Positions 37,556 to 45,874 of a stretch of 64,000 nucleotides of DNA are shown here, piece after piece (within the stretch, counting starts at the first letter, position 1; each line of letters starts with the position of its first letter). The notes under the pieces are model-generated. The model saw nothing but the letters and a program-made list of their open reading frames with translations, was not told the DNA's origin and ran no database searches. Source of the DNA: CAMEGH01 sp052103595 (GTDB taxonomy: Bacteria; Patescibacteriota; Saccharimonadia; Saccharimonadales; Saccharimonadaceae). The position numbers and the translations under genes were made by a program. Location: contig JBQEKC010000001.1 in NCBI GenBank assembly GCA_052103595.1, forward strand, positions 434,001-498,000, read 5' to 3'.

Positions 37556-38995
37556 TTATTCGTTGCTGATTGTTCGAACGCGGATTGTGTCAGTCTCGCC
37601 AGCAGCGCCAGGTTGGCGGCCGCTAATAACGACGACGGTGATTGATGAATCACTTTCGCCAAAGAAGTTGCGTTCTTCAGCGTGAATTTCTTTCGCCAAG
37701 CGAATACCTGCACGCTCACCATCTGGGCGAACAAAGCTTTTCGTTGCATAGCTAAGCGCCAATTGCTGAGCAGCGCGTGGCTCGCTTGTAACGCTAATAA
37801 TTGGCACGTTCGGACGGAACGCGGCAACGCTAGCGGCAGTTGCACCGGTTTTTGTTTCGGCAACAATAGCATCGACGCCAAGCTCTTCAGCCATATTTAC
37901 TGCCGCATGCGCGATGGCATTTCGCCAGCTACCTGACTTAATTTCTTCTGTCGCAGGTTCCACCTTACTGTGCTCCTGCGTATACATAATAGTACGCTTC
38001 ATGGCTTCTACCGTTTGGATTGGATATGAGCCGTTGGCGGTTTCGTCACTGAGCATTACTGCATCGGCGCCCATAATCACCGCCGTAGCAACGTCGCTTA
38101 CTTCAGCACGGGTTGGTTCTGGGTGATCAACCATACTGCTCATCATTTGTGTCGCCACAATACTGAGCTTGCCGTAACGGCGGCACAATGCCACGATTTG
38201 CCGCTGCACAATCGGCACAATTTCGGCACCTGCTTCTACCGCAAGGTCACCGCGAGCAACCATCACACCATCAGCAGCTTTCACGATTTCTTTGAGTGTT
38301 TCTGGCTCGATCGCCGCTTTTGTTTCAATTTTGGCGACAATTTGCGCGCTTGATCCATGCGACACTAACAGTTGACGCAGGTGAACAATATCTTCCGCGC
38401 TCTGCACAAAGCTGAGTGCAACAAAATCGATATCCTGGCTAGCGCCAAATTCAATGTCAGCCAAATCTTTATCAGTCAAAATATCACCACCAAAATCGGT
38501 GTCTGGCAGGTTAATGCCCTTGCGGCTCATCAAAAAGCCAGCATTTTCAACACGAACGCGGATCGTGGTGTCGTTTTCGATTTCAATAATTGTTGTGCGA
38601 ATTTTTCCATCAAAAATGTACAGTGGCTCGCCTGGTTTTACCTTTTCGGCAAGATTATATTGCACTGGGATAAACTTATCGCCATCGTGTTCAGCACCAT
38701 ATGCCAAGCGGAGTTCGTCACCCGCGTTGACGTCAAGCTTCATGTCGTCTTTCAGCATGCCAAGACGGATCTTTGGACCTTGCAAATCTTGCAAAATAGC
38801 GACTGGTTTACGGCGCTTCTCGCTCGCTTCACGCAACCACGCGAACTGCTGAATACGCTCTTCAGACGTTCCGTGACTAAAGTTAAAACGGAAGCCGTTT
38901 GCGCCCGATTGGACGAGTTGATCAAGTTTTTCGTAGCTGTTGACTGCTGGCCCTACGGTAGCCAGAATTTTTGTGCGTTTAAATTGTATCTTCAT
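37556..38995 (-). CDS. pyk: Pyruvate kinase
   Basis: The 479-residue enzyme opens KIQFKRTKILATVGPAV, carries FRFNFSHGTSEE and the catalytic IVAKIETKAAIE and MVARGDLAVE motifs, and MSDETANGSYP in the barrel end. The C-terminal regulatory-type domain is present. Start 38995 was chosen because the core begins there and TACAAT (39003-39008) lies 7 nt upstream, within the end of the preceding glucanase gene. It heads the pyk-pgk-tpiA operon. Confidence 0.95.
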   Translation of the reverse strand: MKIQFKRTKILATVGPAVNSYEKLDQLVQSGANGFRFNFSHGTSEERIQQFAWLREASEKRRKPVAILQDLQGPKIRLGMLKDDMKLDVNAGDELRLAYGAEHDGDKFIPVQYNLAEKVKPGEPLYIFDGKIRTTIIEIENDTTIRVRVENAGFLMSRKGINLPDTDFGGDILTDKDLADIEFGASQDIDFVALSFVQSAEDIVHLRQLLVSHGSSAQIVAKIETKAAIEPETLKEIVKAADGVMVARGDLAVEAGAEIVPIVQRQIVALCRRYGKLSIVATQMMSSMVDHPEPTRAEVSDVATAVIMGADAVMLSDETANGSYPIQTVEAMKRTIMYTQEHSKVEPATEEIKSGSWRNAIAHAAVNMAEELGVDAIVAETKTGATAASVAAFRPNVPIISVTSEPRAAQQLALSYATKSFVRPDGERAGIRLAKEIHAEERNFFGESDSSITVVVISGRQPGAAGETDTIRVRTISNE

Positions 38996-39008
38996 TTTTC
39001 TTATTGTA

Positions 39009-39983
39009 CTACAAATAATCGTTGAAGTAACCTTGCTCGTATAGATGGTAGAAATTCCAACTGTCGTTATTTTCAGTTTTGTAGCTCCAGAAGAACCAAG
39101 CATCAAACTGCTGCCATGCTTGCAATTGAGCGTGGCAAAAAACACGCTCAGCTTCTGGCGTTGTTATGTGCGCCGGGAGTGTTGCACTCCATTCACCAAT
39201 CACAATCGGCTGATGGCGAGCGTACGTTTGGTAGCGCCGAGTAGCCGCATGAAGGAGTTCTTTATGCTTTTCGATAGTTTGCGCGCGCTGACTCTTTTTA
39301 GAAAAACATTGGTAGTGATGGATATCGAGCAGCTCGCCCTTCACACGACCCGACCACAAAAACGGAAGATACGCATCACTGGCAACAATTTTTACGCTTG
39401 GTGGCAACACGCGACGCAAGATTTTGATTGCTCGACTTGTCCAGCAACGTAACAATAAATAATGGTACGGCGTGGGGACATGCGGCTCGTTCAACAACTC
39501 AATTCCCCATACTGCATCGCCGTATCGCTGAGCGAACTCCTCTAAAACAGTCTGTGTCATGCGGCGATTGGTTGCACTGTACCACCCCGGAAACCCTTTT
39601 GCCGTGCCACTTCCGCTATGATCGTTATTGTTTTGGGCACCAGGCGCAGCGTGCAAACAGAGCAATACTTTTAGCTGATATTTTGCCGCCATCCGAAACA
39701 GCCAATCAAGCCTCCCGCGCGCAGATTGATACGGATGATACCCTTGCAGCACCCAAAACCCCACGGGTACGCGAATTGCTTCAATGCCAGCTTTTTGCAG
39801 CCACGCGATATCTGCCTCTGTAATAAAGGTTTCATGATGGTGCTTGATGGCGTGCACTTTTTCTGGAATCTGTGATAATTCGTATTCGTTGATGGCGCCC
39901 GTACCCGCAAAAAGCGAGGGCGTCATCCAACGTTCCAACACAAGCCAGCCACCAAGATTGACGCCTTTTACCGGTTTCTTCAT
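39009..39983 (-). CDS. GH5 glycoside hydrolase, exo-1,3-beta-glucanase-like
   Basis: The 324-residue protein resembles the GH5_9 exo-beta-1,3-glucanase group best known from fungi. It opens GVNLGGWLVLERWMTPSLF, has HAAPGAQNNNDHSGSG near residue 110, the acid/base glutamate in ELLNEPHVP near 165, HHYQCF near 225, and the nucleophile in VIGEWSATL near 270. No signal peptide or membrane helix is seen, so it should act inside the cell. A TACAAT box (39991-39996) overlaps an upstream ATG, leaving ATG 39983 as the start 7 nt downstream. Substrate is inferred. Confidence 0.85.
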   Translation of the reverse strand: MKKPVKGVNLGGWLVLERWMTPSLFAGTGAINEYELSQIPEKVHAIKHHHETFITEADIAWLQKAGIEAIRVPVGFWVLQGYHPYQSARGRLDWLFRMAAKYQLKVLLCLHAAPGAQNNNDHSGSGTAKGFPGWYSATNRRMTQTVLEEFAQRYGDAVWGIELLNEPHVPTPYHYLLLRCWTSRAIKILRRVLPPSVKIVASDAYLPFLWSGRVKGELLDIHHYQCFSKKSQRAQTIEKHKELLHAATRRYQTYARHQPIVIGEWSATLPAHITTPEAERVFCHAQLQAWQQFDAWFFWSYKTENNDSWNFYHLYEQGYFNDYL

Positions 39984-40010
39984 ATCTTTCATTGTAACGC
40001 AGTTTTACCC

Positions 40011-40039
40011 TTTACAAAACGGTTTTCGCTTGGTACAAT
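40011..40039 (+). promoter_or_regulatory. Promoter of tRNA-Glu
   Basis: TTTACA (40011-40016), 17-bp spacer, TACAAT (40034-40039). The start point would fall about 14 nt before the tRNA. Confidence 0.8.
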
Positions 40040-40059
40040 ATACCAGTTACGTTATATAC

Positions 40060-40134
40060 GGTCTCATCGTCTAACGGTTAGGACACCAGGTTTTCATCCT
40101 GGCAATCCGGGTTCGATTCCCGGTGAGATCACCA
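40060..40134 (+). tRNA. tRNA-Glu(TTC), CCA encoded
   Basis: Acceptor GGTCTCA pairs with TGAGATC, anticodon stem CCAGG/CCTGG encloses TTTTCAT, giving anticodon TTC. The T arm is CCGGGTTCGATTCCCGG. A and CCA follow the acceptor. Confidence 0.95.
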
Positions 40135-40163
40135 AATCAGATTACACAGAATCAATAGATTCA

Positions 40164-40218
40164 AAAAAGTTCCAGAATATATAGGTTTTTAGACCATAAA
40201 TATATTCTGGAACTTTTT
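40164..40218. terminator. Perfect 19-bp inverted repeat, probable tRNA terminator
   Basis: The left arm 40164-40182 (five A, then GTTCCAGAATATAT) is the exact complement of the right arm 40200-40218, which ends in five T. The 17-nt loop has a small GGT/ACC pair. It would end tRNA-Glu transcription in the plus direction and can act on the other strand too. Its length is unusual for a terminator. Confidence 0.65.
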
Positions 40219-40318
40219 ATATACCAAATTAGGTGTCCACATATCATAACAACACGTGGGGCACACAAGAAGATTCAAGGGTAGGTATAATGAGGGGCTG
40301 TCGCTAATTCTGGCTAGC

Positions 40319-40750
40319 TTAGCTGAAGATAACTCCTTGCGCCACGAGTTTGTCTGTCGTGTCAGAATCCATAGTGCAATTAGTAAAAGTCGAGCTGGCG
40401 CCGAATTCGCCGCCGTCATATGCTAGTGCAGTATCTTCGTCAATTAACATTCCAGTAAAGTCAGAGTCTTGTGCATAAATGATTGCACGCACACCTCGCA
40501 TGTCGATCTGTCGAGCGCTGCACGATTCAATAGTGATGGGTTGTCCATATAAGCCACTGGCGTCATCAAGGTTGCAGTTGTTGAATTGAAAAAAACCAGC
40601 AGCAAATTCACTGAAGTTTACGTCGGAAAAATCGCTATCAGTAAACATTACTGGCTCGCCGTCAGGGATATTGGGATATCTTAGCTTCTGATATTCTTCT
40701 ATATTTTCATTGCGTATTGATTGTGCAATCTCATTCATACGGTCTATCAT
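40319..40750 (-). CDS. Pentapeptide-repeat-like protein
   Basis: The 143-residue product has loosely repeating segments of the A(D/N)LXX kind: FTDSDFSDVNFSEFAAGFF, FNNCNLDDASGLYG, IYAQDSDFTGMLIDED and FTNCTMDSDTTDKL. These would form a short right-handed beta helix. Pentapeptide proteins have varied roles, some protecting gyrase; none can be assigned here. The ATG is 7 nt from TATAAT (40758-40763). It lies at the edge of the accessory stretch following tRNA-Glu. Confidence 0.65.
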   Translation of the reverse strand: MIDRMNEIAQSIRNENIEEYQKLRYPNIPDGEPVMFTDSDFSDVNFSEFAAGFFQFNNCNLDDASGLYGQPITIESCSARQIDMRGVRAIIYAQDSDFTGMLIDEDTALAYDGGEFGASSTFTNCTMDSDTTDKLVAQGVIFS

Positions 40751-40805
40751 GCTCTTTATTATAAATCCTAAAATGAAAAGTGAGTAGTTTTTGTTTCGCT
40801 TATAA

Positions 40806-40834
40806 TTGACTTTTCACCATATTTTATATATAAT
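40806..40834 (+). promoter_or_regulatory. Promoter of the 96-residue unknown gene
   Basis: TTGACT (40806-40811), 17-bp spacer, TATAAT (40829-40834). In the leader CCTAAC/GTTAGG forms a 6-bp hairpin before the ribosome site. Confidence 0.8.
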
Positions 40835-40885
40835 AAATAATTGTCCTAACAGTACCGTTAGGAGCACCCAACATTAGGAAGGTTC

Positions 40886-41176
40886 ATGAAAATGAGCGAC
40901 CCGACCACTCCATTCCTCACCCTTGAGGAAGCAAATGCGCTGATGAAAAAAGCCAAGCTGCATGGGTCTCAGGCCTATGAAGACTTCTTCAGTGCTCGCA
41001 TGGCGCAGATCAACGCGACGCAACCGCGCCTTGGTGATTTTGTCCCAACTCGGCCTCCGTTTCAGCGGCTGTTTGCAAACGGACCTTCTGGGCAATTTGC
41101 GCTCAGCCCGGCAACGTCTTCACACGGACAAGGAACAAATCACGAGTCATACTCGTTTACCCCACCCTATCAATAG
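40886..41176 (+). CDS. Small unknown protein, 96 residues
   Basis: The product is soluble, with a helical first half (LTLEEANALMKKAKLHGSQAYEDFF) and a flexible second half (SPATSSHGQGTNHESYS). No family is recognised. TAGGAAGG is 3 nt from ATG 40886 and 9 nt from ATG 40892; the second may be the true start. A consensus promoter and a strong terminator frame it as a single-gene unit. Codon choice is richer in GC than in the operons before tRNA-Glu. Confidence 0.7.
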   Translation: MKMSDPTTPFLTLEEANALMKKAKLHGSQAYEDFFSARMAQINATQPRLGDFVPTRPPFQRLFANGPSGQFALSPATSSHGQGTNHESYSFTPPYQ

Positions 41177-41235
41177 GGATGCGAAGGAATGGATATACAT
41201 ATGATTACCCAATGGTAACGCTCCCTTCCTGTATC

Positions 41236-41270
41236 GCCCCAGCTGCTTTTGGCACGCTGGGGCCTTTTCT
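41236..41270 (+). terminator. Terminator of the 96-residue gene
   Basis: GCCCCAGC (41236-41243) and GCTGGGGC (41256-41263) form an 8-bp stem followed by CTTTTCTTT. Confidence 0.85.
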
Positions 41271-41302
41271 TTATAAAATGACACTAGATGTAGCTTATGG
41301 TA

Positions 41303-41678
41303 TTGACTTTTTATACTATTTGTGGTAAATTAATAACATACGCCAGAATCTGTGGAGGATTTTGACGAGGTTCGTTAACAAGTCAGATTGTTACAGTACA
41401 TGTTTTTAGCATGCAACAGTAGCACTCTGCAGACGACCATCTTTCGTCCGTAGGGTGCTGCTGTTGCAGCGCCGTTTTGCTTTGTTGAGCCATCCAGCTC
41501 CAAACAAAACGAAGAATACACACATTGTAACTCAGAATACTCAATTCGCACTTCCCTATTTGGGTGTAACGTTCTGCCGACAGCGCTTTTGCCGGTAGCG
41601 CGTTACACCCAAATCATGGGGGTAACCGTTATCACACCGTGTGATAATTGCATCCCCCTAGAAAGGGTGACATCGACC
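41303..41678 (+). promoter_or_regulatory. Promoter and long structured leader of the surface-protein unit
   Basis: TTGACT (41303-41308), 17 bp, TAAATT (41326-41331) with TGG in front makes a promoter; the leader is then about 340 nt. It holds three stable hairpins: GCAACAG-AGCAC with GTGCT-CTGTTGC (41413-41467); a perfect 14-bp stem 41558-41571 with 41601-41614; and GGGGG/CCCCC (41618-41658) around TTATCACA/TGTGATAA. The last ends just before the AAAGGGTGA ribosome site. No known RNA family is recognised. Small ORFs through it would begin inside the stems and are not supported. Confidence 0.6.
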
Positions 41679-42071
41679 ATGGAAATCAAGGATCGAAAGA
41701 AAGCAGAGGAAGAGTTGAAGAAGCTCTTTCGTGAGCTACCTTCACTCAAGAAGTTGAACTCGTACCGCAAGATCGACAGGTCTGAAGGTCACGCGTCAAC
41801 CTACTTCCTCTGTGTGGATCGGCACATGTCGCACGACAAGGCGATGAACATCGCGACTGAAGATCTTCCCCTCAAGGAAGCTGCTGAAGTCAGGCGCAAG
41901 TTTGACGAATTCCGTTACGCCGAAGAAGGAGAGGCAACTCCCCAGACTCGCGTCATGAATCCGAAAGACGACCCGTCGTATGTTCCCAGCTCGCTCGACG
42001 ACAAGCAGTCCGCGCCACCGCGTGGACTCAGAGCACGACTGCAGCACATCGCAACCCCCACCAATCCGTAA
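41679..42071 (+). CDS. Unknown soluble protein of 130 residues
   Basis: It starts MEIKDRKKAEEELKKLFRELP, a charged helical region, contains YFLCVDRHMSHDKAMNIATEDLP in the middle, and ends in a disordered proline-rich tail (PSSLDDKQSAPPRGL). Upstream in-frame starts lie within strong hairpins, so ATG 41679, with AAAGGGTGA 8 nt before, is preferred. No family is recognised. It is 11 nt upstream of the large proline/threonine protein and shares its GC-rich codon use, so the two are one unit. Confidence 0.7.
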   Translation: MEIKDRKKAEEELKKLFRELPSLKKLNSYRKIDRSEGHASTYFLCVDRHMSHDKAMNIATEDLPLKEAAEVRRKFDEFRYAEEGEATPQTRVMNPKDDPSYVPSSLDDKQSAPPRGLRARLQHIATPTNP

Positions 42072-42082
42072 GGAGAAGGAAA

Positions 42083-43981
42083 ATGGCTACACCAATCCTC
42101 ATGATTGGGGCCGCCCTGGCCCTGATCGCCACCGCTCTGTTCGCATGGGCGGGTAGCAAAACCTACGCGTTTACCTTTGGTGCCCTTGCGGGCATCCTTG
42201 GTCTTGGCGTCGTAGGCAAGCTTTCCCCCATGCTTCTGCTGGTGCTGCTGCTGGCTATCGGTTTCACTGCCATCTTTATGATGGTCACGAAATCCGCACG
42301 AGCCCAGCGCATCTGCGTCGGAGTGTCCGCCGTTGCTTTGGCTTTTGGCCTTGGCACGATGATTCCCGGCTCACCGAGCACCGTCCAGGCACAAGAAAGC
42401 ATTACGCTGACTTCTGCCGATGGAGGTTCCGATGATGGACGCGTCAGCGGCCACGTCACTGGAGATGATATCTCTACCGACGATGCCGACGAAGCCGACA
42501 TTCCGGACATCCACTACTACGCATACGATGCGGAGCCCGGCACCAACAACATGGGACCGGCGCACCACTTCAGCACTGTAGAGGACGCTCTCAATCGACT
42601 CGATCTGAAGCTCCGCAGGGATCCGCTGTACGCAGCAACCCTGTATGGTTCTTCTCATCACGGCAACAATGTCAACGAAGTTGCTATCAAGCAGGGTGCT
42701 ACCGAAATGGTAGACAATCGTAAGCTTCAGATGACGTCGGCAACGACGTACATGAATGCAATCGATGACGCCTGGTTGGCAGACTTTGGCGACGCGCGTT
42801 ACCGTTCTCTGGGTATGATCCCAGGGAAGGATTCCAGCAAGATGCCCACACTGACGCAGTTCACTGAACTGCCGAAGCTTGGACAGGCGCTGGTCCTGAA
42901 GTTGAAGAATGGCGGAACGGTCATTCTGCGAGCGAACTGCGATTTGCAGCCATCGTTCAAGAGCGAGGTTCCGCGGGTGTCGCAGCCGGCTACGCCGGAA
43001 AAGCAGCCCACCGAGAAGCCGCAGACCTATGTTCCTCCGACTGGTGGCGCCCAGCCGCCGCCCGTTGTGAAGACCCCGCCGCCGAACAAGCCGCCGAAGA
43101 CGGAGACTCCTCCGCCGCCGAAGACAACCACGCCGCCGCCCACCAAGACGACGACGCCGCCTCCGACGACAGAGACCACTCCGCCGACGACGACTCCGCC
43201 CACCACAACCCCGCCGACGACGACGCCTCCCACGACGACGCCGCCGACAACCACTCCTCCGACCACGACACCCCCGACGACCACGCCGCCGACGACAACC
43301 CCGCCGACGACGACTCCGCCGGAGTGCCCGCCGGAGCATCCGGATTGCAAGGACCCCGACGCCGGCCCTGATGGACCGAGCGAACATCCGGGCGCCCCTG
43401 CACCCGATCCCGATGAGGTCGAAACGGAAGAACCCACCGAGGAGAATCCGATCGACCCGGGTGTGACGGAAGATGAAGATGCCCCTGGCGTGGAAGCGCC
43501 TGGTGCAACTGATGTTCCGGAAGAGCCGCGCGAAGATGTCCCGGACCCTGTCGAAGGTGCGCCTGAAGAAGGGGGAGCAATCCCCGACCCTGATGGTAAC
43601 GCCACTGACACGACCGGAACAAACGATATCCAGTCGGTTCCCGAATCGACCTGGGAAGAGATTGTTCCTGCCGAGCCCGAAGTGAATGCTCCCGCACCGG
43701 AAGCACCCGCTGAGGTCGCTCCGCCGGCAGCTGAACCGCAGGTTGAACCGTACGTTGAACCCGCACCGGCTCCGGTTGAAGAAGCGCCAGCACCCGCTGA
43801 CGTTCCCGTGCCCGAAGCACCTGCAGATGTCACCAACGACATCGTTGAAACCGATATTGATCTGATGAGCGACTCAGAAGATCAGTCCCGAGTTTCGCTC
43901 ATCCTGGCTATTGCCGCCATCCTTTTGGTAGCACTTGTCTGTGGTGTTGCGCCGCTGAAGTCGCGTTCGAGTAAGGAGTAG
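42083..43981 (+). CDS. Large surface protein with (PPTTT)9 stalk
   Basis: The 632-residue protein has four hydrophobic segments in the first 95 residues, a soluble domain of about 200 residues (HYYAYDAEPGTNNMGPAHHF to RANCDLQPSF), a proline/threonine stalk with nine PPTTT units at about 367-411, an acidic proline-rich region, and a C-terminal transmembrane helix (VSLILAIAAILLVALVCGVAPL) with a short basic tail. There is no LPXTG motif. This is the layout of a membrane-anchored stalk protein, perhaps glycosylated on the threonines. The conserved domain is not recognised. AAGGAGAAGG precedes the ATG. Its codons are clearly richer in GC than the housekeeping genes. Confidence 0.75.
   Translation: MATPILMIGAALALIATALFAWAGSKTYAFTFGALAGILGLGVVGKLSPMLLLVLLLAIGFTAIFMMVTKSARAQRICVGVSAVALAFGLGTMIPGSPSTVQAQESITLTSADGGSDDGRVSGHVTGDDISTDDADEADIPDIHYYAYDAEPGTNNMGPAHHFSTVEDALNRLDLKLRRDPLYAATLYGSSHHGNNVNEVAIKQGATEMVDNRKLQMTSATTYMNAIDDAWLADFGDARYRSLGMIPGKDSSKMPTLTQFTELPKLGQALVLKLKNGGTVILRANCDLQPSFKSEVPRVSQPATPEKQPTEKPQTYVPPTGGAQPPPVVKTPPPNKPPKTETPPPPKTTTPPPTKTTTPPPTTETTPPTTTPPTTTPPTTTPPTTTPPTTTPPTTTPPTTTPPTTTPPTTTPPECPPEHPDCKDPDAGPDGPSEHPGAPAPDPDEVETEEPTEENPIDPGVTEDEDAPGVEAPGATDVPEEPREDVPDPVEGAPEEGGAIPDPDGNATDTTGTNDIQSVPESTWEEIVPAEPEVNAPAPEAPAEVAPPAAEPQVEPYVEPAPAPVEEAPAPADVPVPEAPADVTNDIVETDIDLMSDSEDQSRVSLILAIAAILLVALVCGVAPLKSRSSKE
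43181..43315 (+). repeat. Nine 15-bp tandem units coding PPTTT
   Basis: Nine in-frame 15-bp units of the CCGCCGACGACGACT type with synonymous variation. The third-position differences suggest selection on the peptide and not a fresh slippage product. Confidence 0.9.
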
Positions 43982-44021
43982 CCCTTTTGGGCAGCCCCTG
44001 AGTTAAACAGGTGTGTATTCC

Positions 44022-44071
44022 GGAGAGTCTCCGCATAGTAAGTTTTTACTTATTATCGCGGTTGACTCTCC
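44022..44071. terminator. Long hairpin after the stalk-protein gene
   Basis: GGAGAGTC/GACTCTCC at the base, CCGC/GCGG, then ATAGTAAGT/ACTTATTAT around a short T-rich loop. No T-run follows on either strand, so termination or mRNA 3'-end protection are both possible. Confidence 0.55.
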
Positions 44072-44241
44072 TGAATCAACCCATGTTTTGTAATAATCTG
44101 ACTTGTCGTACATTAACAATTAGGAAGTAGTATCTTGCTTATGTTAATGAAATAGTATATTAGTTGTTTACTTATATTGCTATTTATTATATAATGAACT
44201 TTGAAAAATAATTTTGGCATGTGGAGTGCCAGAAAGAGAGT

Positions 44242-45783
44242 ATGTTAATGAAAAAATTACTAGCAGCGCTAAAGCGCGCACCACGTCGTGCGGCTGGCCT
44301 TGCAGTAGTGGTGGCAGCGGTTGCAGTCCCAGCTGGTCTTTTGGCCTGGGGACCTGAACGCCCGACCTTCACGCTGGAAGAGCCTGCGGATTACGTGACG
44401 TTTAACTCGATCACAAACAACGCAAAACATGGCGACGAACGCAACTTTGTGCAGATTCGTAACGCAACAGACGGTGGACAATTTGGCGAAGAAGTCCAAA
44501 TTGAACCAGGAAAAGAATATGAAGTCTACGCATTCTACCACAACAACGCAAAAAGCAAACTGAACGAAAGCGGTGAAGGTATCGCTCGAAACGCGCAAAT
44601 GCGTGTACAAATGCCTGCAGACATCAAGCAAGGTGAAAAAGCCCGTGTGACTGGTTTTGTGAGTGCCGACAACGCACAGCCACAAACAGTCTGGGACGAA
44701 GCCTATGGTGTTAACAACAGCAATGGCGGCGTTGCACTGCGCTACGTGCAAGATTCAGCAACCCTTACCAACGCTGACGCACAAGGCAACAACCGTACCT
44801 TCCCAGTGTCAGAAGAACTTTTGACAACTGGTATTCCCCTCGGTTGGGACCAAATGGATGGTAACTTGCCTGGTTGTAACGAATACTCAGGCTACGTAAA
44901 GTATCGTTTTAAAGCCGTACAGCCAAACTTTGATGTAACGAAAGAAGTTTCGAAGCACGGTCAAAACGACTACTCAAAGAGTGTTGCCGTAAACGACGGT
45001 GAAACTGTTGATTACAAGATCCAGTACAAAAATACTGGTGACACAAAGCAAAGCAATGTGGTAATTAAAGATGAGCTACCAAAGGGTGTTACCTACATTC
45101 CTGGCTCAACCCACGTTGCAACCAGCGAAACAAACGGTCAATGGAAAAACATCCAAGATGACACCGTTGTTACAACTGGTATCAACATTGGTAGCTATGT
45201 TCCGGGCGGCAACGCATATGTGAAGTTTAGCGCCAAAATCGACAAGCTTGATGAGCTTGACTGTGGACCAAACAAACTGACAAACGTAGCGCGCGCCGAA
45301 ACCGACAACGGCAGCAAGAGCGACAACGCTGACGTTACCATCAACAAGGAATGTGAAGAACAGCCTGAAAAAATCAAGGTATGTGAACTTGAAAGCAAGA
45401 ACATCATCACCATTGACGAAAAAGACTTTGATGCAAGCAAGCACTCAAAGAACCTAGAGGACTGCAAGGAAACACCTGCACCTGAAAAGATTGAAGTGTG
45501 TGACCTTGAAAGCAAGACAATCATCACCATCAACAAAGATGAATACGATGAAAGCAAGCACTCTACCAACCTTCAGGATTGTGAAGAAACGCCAACAACC
45601 CCAGAAACACCTATGTGTGAAGTACCTGGTAAAGAGCATCTTCCAAAAGACAGCCCTGAATGCGTAGAAGCACCTGCAGAACTTCCTGAAACTGGTGGCA
45701 CTGGCGTACTTTCAGTACTTGGCCTTGGTGCAATGACCATTTCAGCAGGATACTACGTGGCAAGCCGCCGCATCCTAAACTAG
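44242..45783 (+). CDS. LPXTG wall-anchored surface protein with DUF11-type domain
   Basis: The 513-residue protein has a basic signal peptide (KKLLAALKRAPRRAAGLAVVVAAVA), a beta-rich N-terminal domain, a DUF11-like domain at about 235-375 (VNDGETVDYKIQYKNTGD, LPKGVTYIPGSTHV), and two tandem repeats of about 37 residues (KVCELESKNIITIDEKDFD and EVCDLESKTIITINKDEYD) with regularly placed cysteines and a partial third. It ends LPETG, a hydrophobic segment and SRRILN, a classic sortase signal. No sortase gene is in this window. Start 44242 or 44248 follows AGAGAG. Confidence 0.88.
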   Translation: MLMKKLLAALKRAPRRAAGLAVVVAAVAVPAGLLAWGPERPTFTLEEPADYVTFNSITNNAKHGDERNFVQIRNATDGGQFGEEVQIEPGKEYEVYAFYHNNAKSKLNESGEGIARNAQMRVQMPADIKQGEKARVTGFVSADNAQPQTVWDEAYGVNNSNGGVALRYVQDSATLTNADAQGNNRTFPVSEELLTTGIPLGWDQMDGNLPGCNEYSGYVKYRFKAVQPNFDVTKEVSKHGQNDYSKSVAVNDGETVDYKIQYKNTGDTKQSNVVIKDELPKGVTYIPGSTHVATSETNGQWKNIQDDTVVTTGINIGSYVPGGNAYVKFSAKIDKLDELDCGPNKLTNVARAETDNGSKSDNADVTINKECEEQPEKIKVCELESKNIITIDEKDFDASKHSKNLEDCKETPAPEKIEVCDLESKTIITINKDEYDESKHSTNLQDCEETPTTPETPMCEVPGKEHLPKDSPECVEAPAELPETGGTGVLSVLGLGAMTISAGYYVASRRILN

Positions 45784-45831
45784 AGACTGACCGCTCATAC
45801 TTTTGAAGCGACAGTTTCATCCAAACAAACG

Positions 45832-45859
45832 TCACCCCTGGAATTCCAGGGGTGATTTT
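45832..45859 (+). terminator. Terminator of the LPXTG gene
   Basis: TCACCCCTG (45832-45840) and CAGGGGTGA (45847-45855) pair, followed by TTTTGG. Confidence 0.8.
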
Positions 45860-45874
45860 GGTATACTAGCACTA

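Noticed and set aside
41589..41678. Longer N-terminus for the 130-residue protein, starting upstream of 41679
   Set aside because: Upstream starts fall within strong hairpins and lack ribosome sites; the extra residues look like translated leader.
43181..43315. CRISPR array
   Set aside because: The units are 15 bp, directly abutting and in frame within a protein gene, with no spacers.
42371..43842. Long arginine- or serine/glycine-rich ORFs antisense to the stalk-protein gene
   Set aside because: They are mirror images of the proline/threonine repeats and biased GC codons. No ribosome site or family supports them.
40060..45860. Complete integrated element with att sites at tRNA-Glu
   Set aside because: No integrase gene and no second copy of the tRNA 3' end were seen downstream, so only a compositional suggestion is kept.
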